From positions 62,001 to 126,000 of the forward strand of contig NZ_LMEW01000010.1 of NCBI RefSeq assembly GCF_001426525.1: a stretch of 64,000 bases of DNA, in the 5' to 3' direction. Below, one piece after another: positions 58,047-64,000 of this stretch (its first letter is position 1; each line of letters opens with the position of its first letter). The notes below the pieces were generated by a model that was given only the letters and a program-made list of their open reading frames with translations, was not told where the DNA came from and made no database searches. The translations under genes were made by a program, and so were the position numbers. This stretch comes from Massilia sp. Root133 (lineage in GTDB: Bacteria > Pseudomonadota > Gammaproteobacteria > Burkholderiales > Burkholderiaceae_D).

Positions 58047-58610
58047 TCACCAGTACCGCACGCGGCCGACGTCCATGTGCACGAACTGCGAGTCGGGGTA
58101 ATAGCCGACCCCGCCCGCCTTTTGCGCCATCGCGATCTTGTGCAGCTTGGCCAGGTCCTGGCCGGGAATGCGCACGTCGATCGCCTTGCCTTCCATGTGC
58201 AGGCTGTGCTTCGCCACGCCGCCCGTCTTTTCGTGCAGCATCTCGTTCGTTTCCGGCGAGCGATAACCCGAGATCACGTGTACGGTCGGGTGGTTGCCGT
58301 ACTGGGCGCTGATGCGGTCCAGCAAGACGAGCAGTTTCGGATCGATGGCCGAGATCTTGTTGTTGCGGTGGTCGCGCAGCAGTTTATTGATGTCCTGCAT
58401 CGCCTCGGGGATGAACTCGCCCTCGGCCCAGAAAATGGTGCGCAGGCTTTCGCCCGTGTGCGTGTTGTACAGGCGCACGATGCGCTCGTTCGGCGCCACA
58501 GGGGAGACGGGCGCATCCGGCAGGGTCTTGGCGCTGGTCCGGATGGCGGGGGCACCGAGTACCGATGCGAGGACGGCGGAACTTTTGAGGAAAGAGCGTC
58601 GCTGATTCAT
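58047..58610 (-). CDS. DUF882 (YcbK-like, M15-type) exported protein
   Basis: This 187-residue protein opens with a twin-arginine-like signal (MNQRRSFLKSSAVLASVLGAP). The DUF882 domain has zinc-binding residues in VHVISGYRSPETNEML, SLHMEGKAIDVRI (H-x-x-x-x-x-x-D) and FVHMDVGRVRYW (H). These correspond to peptidase M15 D,D-carboxypeptidases, so it is predicted to act on peptidoglycan in the periplasm, like E. coli YcbK/MepK. GGAGA lies 6 nt before the ATG at 58610. It is first in the three-gene operon and divergent from the M16 peptidase gene. Confidence 0.9.
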   Translation of the reverse strand: MNQRRSFLKSSAVLASVLGAPAIRTSAKTLPDAPVSPVAPNERIVRLYNTHTGESLRTIFWAEGEFIPEAMQDINKLLRDHRNNKISAIDPKLLVLLDRISAQYGNHPTVHVISGYRSPETNEMLHEKTGGVAKHSLHMEGKAIDVRIPGQDLAKLHKIAMAQKAGGVGYYPDSQFVHMDVGRVRYW

Positions 58611-58767
58611 GAGCTTCTCCTTGCTGATTGCCAGCCTCAATGATACGCCCCACGCATGATTCTTGCAGCGGACCGTGTCCGGACTGCTTGTCAGTCCAGG
58701 ACGACAAGCCCTGCAACATTTCCTGGCTTAGAATGGGCGCGGCAGTCCATCCCATCAGGAGACCCGC

Positions 58768-61527
58768 ATGCGCTTCGCCCTCGTTTCGTCGTTGGTACTG
58801 ATGCTTGTACTGGCCGCGCCCGCACCCGCACGCGACGCCGGTATCGATATTCCGATCCCCGACATTCCGTACTCGAAATTTGTCCTGAAGAACGGTCTGA
58901 CGGTGATCGTTCACGAAGACCACAAATCGCCCGTCGTGGCCGTCAACACGTGGTATCACGTGGGCTCGAAGAACGAAAGGCCCGGCAAGACGGGCTTCGC
59001 GCACCTGTTCGAGCACCTGATGTTTTCCGGCAGCGCCAATTTTAATAAGACGTTCCTGTCGGCACTGGAAGGCATCGGCGCCACCGACCTGAACGGCACG
59101 ACGAACAAGGACCGCACGAATTACTTCGAGACCGTGCCGACCTCGATGCTCGACTATGCGCTGTTCGCCGAGAGCGACCGCATGGGACACCTGTTGAACG
59201 TGCTCGACCAGAAGAAGCTCGACCTGCAGCGCGGCGTCGTCCAGAACGAGAAACGGCAGCGCGAGAACCAGCCGTACGGCATCGTCGAGCAGGTCGTCAC
59301 CGAGAACACATGGCCGGCCAACCACCCGTATTCGTGGACCGTGATCGGGGCGATGGCCGACCTCGACGCCGCATCGATGACGGACGTCACCGACTGGTTC
59401 AAGGGTCATTACGGCCCGAACAACGTCGTGCTCGTGCTGGCCGGCGACATCACGCCGCAGCAGGCCCGCGAGAAGGTCGAAAAATACTACGGCGACATTC
59501 CGCCCGGCCCGCCGCAGGCCCACCAGCAAGCGTGGATCGCGAAGCGCAGCGGCACGCACCGGGGCCAGGTCCAGGACCGCGTGCCGCAGGCCCGCATCTA
59601 CCGCCTGTGGAACGTGCCCGGCGCCGATACGCCGGAGGAACCGCTGCTCGACCTCGCCGCGCAGGTGCTGGGCGGCGGCAAGACGTCGCGGTTGTACCAG
59701 CGCCTCGTCGTCAAGGAACAGTTGGCGACGTCGGTCGGCACCGGCAACGATTCGAACGAAATCGCCGGCCAGTTCGGCATCAACCTGACCGCGAAGCCGG
59801 GGGCGCCTGCGGCCGACGTCGCGCGCATGGAAACATTGGCCGACGAGGAATTGCGCGCGCTGATGAAATCCGGCCCGACGGCCGCCGAACTGCGGCTTGC
59901 GCAGACGACGATCCTCGCGCAGCACGCGCGTGCCGTCGAGCGCGTGGGCGGCTTCGGCGGCAAGAGCGACGTGCTGGCGCGCTGCGCCACGTACACGGGC
60001 AATCCGGACTGCTACAAACTGTACCTGCAGCGCATCAAGGACGCGACGCCGGCGGCGGTCCGCAAGGCGATGCTCGACTGGCTGGCCGACGGCGACTACG
60101 TGCTGGAGGTCGACCCATTCCCGGCCGGGCTCGCGGCGGGGGCGTCCACGGTGGACCGGAGCAAGGGCCCGCCGGCCGGCCATCCGGAAACCTTGACCCT
60201 GCCGCCCATGCAGAAGACGACGCTGTCCAATGGCATGAACGTCGTGCTGGCCGAGCGCCACGGCGCGCCGGTGATCAACCTGTCGCTGATGCTGGGTGGC
60301 GGCTTCGCGTCCGATGCGCAGGCGCTGCCGGGCCTCGCGAGCCTCACCTTGCGCATGCTGGAAGAGGGGACGACGTCGCGCAGCGCGCTGCAGATCAGCC
60401 GCGAACTGGAAGCGCTGGGCGCATCGTTCGGCACATCGATCAACCTGGACGGCGCGTTCGTCAACATGAACGTGCTCAAGCCGACCCTGGCGCAGGCGCT
60501 GGGGCTGTACGCCGACCTCGCGCTGCGTCCGGCCTTTCCGCAGGCCGATTTCGAGCGCGTGCGCAAGACGCGGCTGGCCGCGATCCAGCGCGAGCAGACG
60601 GTGCCGCGCCTGATGGCCTTGCGCGTGCTGCCGCCGCTGCTGTACGGCCCCGGCCATCCGTATTCCCTGCCGCTGACGGGCACCGGCACGGAAGCCGCGG
60701 TGGCGCGCATGACACGCGGCGATCTCGAGGGCTATCACGCCACGTGGTTCAAGCCGAACAACGCGACCCTGCTCGTCGTCGGCGACACGACCCTGGCCGA
60801 ACTGACACCCCTGCTGGAGCGCGCGTTCGGCGCATGGCAGGCCGGCACCTTGCCTGCGCACGACATCGCCAAGGTCGACCAGCCGGCCGGCACCACGATC
60901 TACCTGATCGACCGTCCGGGCGCGCTGCAGAGCGACATCGTCGGCGCCCAGCTGGCGCCGCCGCGCAATACGCCGGATGCCGTCGCGCTGAACCTGCTCA
61001 ACGATGTGTTCGGCGGCACGTTCAGTTCGCGCCTGAACATGGATTTGCGGGAAGATAAACACTGGTCGTATGGCGTCGGCTCGTCGCTCGTCGCGGCGCG
61101 CGGGCAGCGCATCCTGGTCAGCGATTCACCGGTCCAGACCGATAAAACGGCCGACGCGCTGCGCGAGCTGGCGCGCCAATACGCCGAGCTGGGCAGCGCC
61201 CGCCCCATCACGCCGCGCGAACTGCAGGATGCGCAGGCAAACGAGACGCTGGGCCTGCCCGGTTCGTTCGAGACGGTCAGCCAGCTCAGCAATGCCTACG
61301 CGACGATCCTGCAATACGGCCTGCCCGAGGATTACTACAACACGTACACGGCGACGGCGCTGGCCGTCACGCCCGCGCAGCTGAACGCGCTCGCGGCGCG
61401 CGTGGTGCTGCCGCGGCAACCCGTGTGGATCGTCGTCGGCGACATGAGCAAGATCGAGGCGCCGATCCGCGCGCTGAACCTGGGACAAGTACGCCGGATC
61501 GACGTCGACGGCAAGGCATTACCCTAG
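58768..61527 (+). CDS. M16 (pitrilysin) family zinc peptidase, two-domain, exported
   Basis: This 919-residue protein has a signal peptide (LVLMLVLAAPAPARDAG) and two M16 halves. The first contains the inverted zinc motif HLFEH (residues 79-83) and downstream Glu residues in NEKRQRENQPYG. The second half keeps the fold (NGMNVVLAERHGAPVINLSLMLGGG) but lacks HxxEH, the usual inactive partner. Such proteins degrade peptides in the periplasm. The last 9 bp overlap the convergent M1 aminopeptidase gene. A short palindrome (GGACTG/CAGTCC, 58681-58697) lies in the promoter region shared with the DUF882 gene. Confidence 0.92.
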   Translation: MRFALVSSLVLMLVLAAPAPARDAGIDIPIPDIPYSKFVLKNGLTVIVHEDHKSPVVAVNTWYHVGSKNERPGKTGFAHLFEHLMFSGSANFNKTFLSALEGIGATDLNGTTNKDRTNYFETVPTSMLDYALFAESDRMGHLLNVLDQKKLDLQRGVVQNEKRQRENQPYGIVEQVVTENTWPANHPYSWTVIGAMADLDAASMTDVTDWFKGHYGPNNVVLVLAGDITPQQAREKVEKYYGDIPPGPPQAHQQAWIAKRSGTHRGQVQDRVPQARIYRLWNVPGADTPEEPLLDLAAQVLGGGKTSRLYQRLVVKEQLATSVGTGNDSNEIAGQFGINLTAKPGAPAADVARMETLADEELRALMKSGPTAAELRLAQTTILAQHARAVERVGGFGGKSDVLARCATYTGNPDCYKLYLQRIKDATPAAVRKAMLDWLADGDYVLEVDPFPAGLAAGASTVDRSKGPPAGHPETLTLPPMQKTTLSNGMNVVLAERHGAPVINLSLMLGGGFASDAQALPGLASLTLRMLEEGTTSRSALQISRELEALGASFGTSINLDGAFVNMNVLKPTLAQALGLYADLALRPAFPQADFERVRKTRLAAIQREQTVPRLMALRVLPPLLYGPGHPYSLPLTGTGTEAAVARMTRGDLEGYHATWFKPNNATLLVVGDTTLAELTPLLERAFGAWQAGTLPAHDIAKVDQPAGTTIYLIDRPGALQSDIVGAQLAPPRNTPDAVALNLLNDVFGGTFSSRLNMDLREDKHWSYGVGSSLVAARGQRILVSDSPVQTDKTADALRELARQYAELGSARPITPRELQDAQANETLGLPGSFETVSQLSNAYATILQYGLPEDYYNTYTATALAVTPAQLNALAARVVLPRQPVWIVVGDMSKIEAPIRALNLGQVRRIDVDGKALP

Positions 61528-63225
61528 CGGTTTCGCCTGCTTCTGCGTGCGTTCCTGGTAGCGCTGGAACACCTCGAAGCGCTTCTCGCGCCGCAGGATC
61601 TTCGAATGCGGATCGAGCGTGACGGTCGCGTACGGCGGCAGCGCGATGCTGCCGTGTCCATCCGCCATCGGCAGGGTGACGATGCGCCCGTCCACGCGCA
61701 CGTCGAGCGGCATCGGGAACGGGGTAGGTGCGGCCGTCTTCCATGCGAGGTCCAGCGTGTCGCCGCGGCGCGTGGCCACGAGCTCGGGCAGCCCGGCCTG
61801 GTACATATAGGCCTGGAAGAACCAGCCGAGGTCGCGTCCGCTCGCGCGCTGGACGATGGCGATGAAGTCCGGCGTCGTCGCATAGCGCGGCGAGAAATTG
61901 CCGGGACGTGGGTCGGGTGTGCCGTACACGAGTTCGCGCACGGCGCGGAAGAAGGCGTCGTCGCCGATCAGGCCGCGCAAGGTGTGCAGCACGAGCGAGC
62001 CTTTCGAATAGATGTCGCCGCCGGGACCGCCGCGCTTGAGGTCGTAGACGTCTTCCTCGCGCTTGTGCTTGCCGGACACGAGCGGCGCCTTGTTGCGGAT
62101 GCCCGCGCGTTGCTGCATCAGCGCGGCGAAATATTCCTGGTCGCCGTGCAGGTATTGCATGTACAGCGGCTGCATGTAGGAGCCGAGGCCCTCGTGCAGC
62201 CACATGTCGTCCCAGTCGGCATTCGTGAGCTGGTTGCCGAACCATTCGTGGGCGAATTCGTGCTGCAGCAGGTCGTCGTAGCCGTACGGCGTCTTGACGT
62301 ATTTGTTGCCGTAGGCATTGATGGTCTGGTGTTCCATGCCCTTGTGCGGCGTTTCGACGACACCCATTTTCTCGTCGGCGAACGGGTAGGGACCGATCGT
62401 CGATTCGAAGAAATCCAGCATCTTCGGGAATTCCGAGAACAGGTCTTGCGCATGCGCCTTGTTCTGCGGCAGGTACCAGAACCGCAGCGGGATCGTATTG
62501 CCGTAGCGGCTGCGGTACTCGCCGGACAGCACCTCGTACGGCCCCACGTTGATGGCGATGCCGTAGGTGCTCGGGTACTTTGCGCGCCAGTGCCACGTGC
62601 GCCAGCCGTTCGCTTCCGTCATGCCCATGGCTACGCCATTGCCCGCGGCCACGAGCGGCGCGGGCACGGTGATGTGTTCGTCGACGACCTTCGGCTTGCC
62701 CATCGGATGGTCGATGCACGGCCAGAACAGGTCGCAGCCTTCGCCTTCGACGGCGCTCGCGACCCACGGCTTGCCGTCCGGCGTGCGCGCCCACACGAAG
62801 CCGCCGTCCCAAGGCGCGCGCTTGGCCACGTGCGGTTCGCCGTGGTACGTCACGCGCACCCTGACCTGGCGGCCCGGTTCCAGCCGCTGCGGCAGCGCGA
62901 TCGTCAGCTTGCCGTCCGGATTGCGCCACCGGTCGGCCGCGAGCGGCTGGCCGTCGACCGTGATGGCGTCGATGGGCAGGTTGCGGTCCAGGTCGAGTTC
63001 GATGCTGTCCAGCGGCGCGCCGGCGCTGAACGTGAGCGTCGCGTCGCCGCGCAGGCTGCGGCTGTCCGGGTCGATGCGCAGGCTCAGGTCGGCATGGTCG
63101 AACGACAGCGCCTGCTGCGCGCTACTACGCTGCGCGCCCGAGTTGACGGTGTAGTCGGTGAGGGCGGGCTGGCCGGCGCAGCCGGCCAGCAGGGCGCACA
63201 AGGCGGCGATGGTGGTTCTTTGCAT
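61519..63225 (-). CDS. M1-family aminopeptidase lipoprotein
   Basis: This 568-residue protein has a lipobox (ALCALLAGCAGQ). The M1 catalytic site is HEFAHEW (His322, Glu323, His326) with the third ligand Glu345 (LHEGLGSY). The substrate-recognition GxMEN is represented by GMEHQT, and the proton donor Tyr lies further on. Total length matches the shorter M1 enzymes. It would trim N-terminal residues from peptides at the cell envelope, complementing the convergent M16 peptidase; the partnership is inferred from adjacency only. Confidence 0.93.
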   Translation of the reverse strand: MQRTTIAALCALLAGCAGQPALTDYTVNSGAQRSSAQQALSFDHADLSLRIDPDSRSLRGDATLTFSAGAPLDSIELDLDRNLPIDAITVDGQPLAADRWRNPDGKLTIALPQRLEPGRQVRVRVTYHGEPHVAKRAPWDGGFVWARTPDGKPWVASAVEGEGCDLFWPCIDHPMGKPKVVDEHITVPAPLVAAGNGVAMGMTEANGWRTWHWRAKYPSTYGIAINVGPYEVLSGEYRSRYGNTIPLRFWYLPQNKAHAQDLFSEFPKMLDFFESTIGPYPFADEKMGVVETPHKGMEHQTINAYGNKYVKTPYGYDDLLQHEFAHEWFGNQLTNADWDDMWLHEGLGSYMQPLYMQYLHGDQEYFAALMQQRAGIRNKAPLVSGKHKREEDVYDLKRGGPGGDIYSKGSLVLHTLRGLIGDDAFFRAVRELVYGTPDPRPGNFSPRYATTPDFIAIVQRASGRDLGWFFQAYMYQAGLPELVATRRGDTLDLAWKTAAPTPFPMPLDVRVDGRIVTLPMADGHGSIALPPYATVTLDPHSKILRREKRFEVFQRYQERTQKQAKPLG

Positions 63226-63306
63226 GATGCAGGGAATTTAGCACAGCGGAAACCGGCGCCACCAAATCGCCTGCCGGTGGATACTGCGTGGCGAGGAGGA
63301 CTTTAC

Positions 63307-63897
63307 ATGATCGACCTGGACATCGATATCGGCCGCACCGCCCTGGTGCTGATCGATTTGCAGAACAGTAATGTGAAACGCGACCTGGCCCCGTACACGG
63401 CCGAGCAGGTGGTGGGCAATTGCGTGCTGCTGTCGGGGGAAATGCGCGACCGCGGCGGCATGGTGATCTTCGTGCGCGTGCTCGTCGACCAGATGCAACT
63501 GCCGCCGGCCGACGCCCCGCTGCGCAAACCCGGCACGCCCGCGCCGCCGCCGGATGCGTCGCTGCTGGCGCCGGACGCGCAGGTGCAGGCGCAGGACATC
63601 GTCGTGACGAAGCGCCAGTGGGGCGCCTTCTACGGCACGGAACTGGACCAGCTGCTGCGCCGGCGCCACATCAAGACGATCGTCCTCGGGGGCATCGCCA
63701 CCAACTTCGGCGTCGAGTCGACGGCGCGCGCCGCGTTCGACCGCGGCTACGAGCTCGTCTTCGTCGAGGATGCGATGAGCAGCATGGCGGCGGACGCGCA
63801 CGCGTTCGCCTGCGGGCGCATCTTCCCCGTCATGGGCAAGGTGCGCTCGACGCGCCATGTGATCGACGCGTTGCAGGCGGGGACGGGGGACGCCTGA
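63307..63897 (+). CDS. isochorismatase-fold hydrolase (YecD-like)
   Basis: This 196-residue cysteine-hydrolase-superfamily protein has the N-terminal aspartate in ALVLIDLQNSN, the lysine in VVTKRQWGAF, and GGIATNFGVESTAR, where the usual catalytic cysteine before V is a glycine. The same substitution is found in E. coli YecD and in true isochorismatases, which do not need the cysteine. The nearby VEDAMSSMAADAH and FPVMGKVRS complete the family signature. AGGAGGAC precedes the ATG at a suitable distance. The substrate is unknown. Confidence 0.9.
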   Translation: MIDLDIDIGRTALVLIDLQNSNVKRDLAPYTAEQVVGNCVLLSGEMRDRGGMVIFVRVLVDQMQLPPADAPLRKPGTPAPPPDASLLAPDAQVQAQDIVVTKRQWGAFYGTELDQLLRRRHIKTIVLGGIATNFGVESTARAAFDRGYELVFVEDAMSSMAADAHAFACGRIFPVMGKVRSTRHVIDALQAGTGDA

Positions 63898-63970
63898 CGC
63901 ACCCCGTCCCCGCGCAGGCACACTAGTGTCCGGAATATTGTTTTCAAAAACCGTCAGAAATAGCATCGTC

Positions 63971-63990
63971 ATTCCCGCGCAAGCGGGAAT
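63971..63990. repeat. dRS3-like short inverted repeat
   Basis: ATTCCCGC GCAA GCGGGAAT is a perfect 8-bp-arm palindrome. It fits the dispersed ATTCCC-N8-GGGAAT repeat first named dRS3 in Neisseria. It lies in the intergenic tail after the YecD-like gene and may continue past the window edge as part of a larger repeat cluster or element end. Confidence 0.7.
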
Positions 63991-64000
63991 CCATACTGAG

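Noticed and set aside
58681..58697. GGACTG-CTTGT-CAGTCC palindrome as a defined operator
   Set aside because: Short arms, no second copy and no adjacent regulator gene; mentioned only within the M16 entry.
1..64000. tRNA, rRNA, CRISPR array, integrase, complete transposase or riboswitch
   Set aside because: Intergenic regions were read on both strands; none shows cloverleaf arms with a CCA-type acceptor, regularly spaced repeats, a transposase frame or a recognisable riboswitch core.

Overview
The window reads as chromosomal DNA of a high-G+C betaproteobacterium, most likely of the Massilia type (Oxalobacteraceae, Burkholderiales). This rests on strong G/C third positions, a PhaM-like polyhydroxybutyrate granule protein, a TamA/TamB pair, a lut/lld/glc lactate-glycolate cluster, tandem DUF3108 proteins and M16/M1 peptidases. 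The genus is inferred from content only; there is no rRNA gene. No tRNA, rRNA, CRISPR array or complete insertion sequence was seen.

Layout. 1-8.0 kb: the tail of an unknown gene, a CPBP membrane protease, an orphan IorB-type molybdopterin oxidoreductase subunit, a PhaM-like protein, two DUF3108 proteins, and a flavin-oxidase-fold protein divergent from a MocR/PdxR-type regulator. 8.0-8.5 kb: a scar holding a truncated hcp (type VI secretion), the tail of another gene, an intact small membrane protein and a clear terminator. 9.2-14.2 kb: a three-gene SMC operon (kleisin-like, KITE-like, SMC ATPase) of the MksFEB/Wadjet type with no nuclease gene, closed by a terminator. 14.3-15.4 kb: a lower-G+C accessory gene and a featureless gap. 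15.4-21.0 kb: a DUF535 protein, paired membrane proteins, a LysR/quinone-reductase pair, and an ArsR-SRPBCC-DUF1801 operon with two matching operators. A 19-bp-arm inverted repeat at 21.0 kb lies between the convergent DUF1801 and tamB genes and covers both stop codons.

21-29.3 kb: tamB-tamA, queC, a phosphoesterase and a small membrane protein. 29.5-38.6 kb: the main metabolic unit. A GntR/FadR-type regulator is divergent from lutA-lutC-lutB-lldP-glcD-glcE-glcF, which should import and oxidise lactate and glycolate. An identical 13-bp palindrome lies in the divergent promoter and again just after the regulator's stop. 38.6-51 kb: a promoter-equipped proline-rich micro-ORF, a GAF histidine kinase, a DegT aminotransferase, a second MocR regulator, a YddA-type ABC exporter, a PCC-domain protein, a hybrid histidine kinase and an HD-GYP response regulator.

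51-64 kb: a Nei/MutM-type glycosylase, a DUF3016 protein, an ECF sigma operon (sigma, putative anti-sigma, novel exported protein), a thioesterase, an M20 peptidase, a run of small exported proteins ending in a DUF882 (M15-like) protein, an M16 peptidase convergent with an M1 aminopeptidase lipoprotein, a YecD-like isochorismatase-fold protein, and a short dRS3-like repeat at the window edge. Functions are assigned by reading protein motifs; no database search was run.
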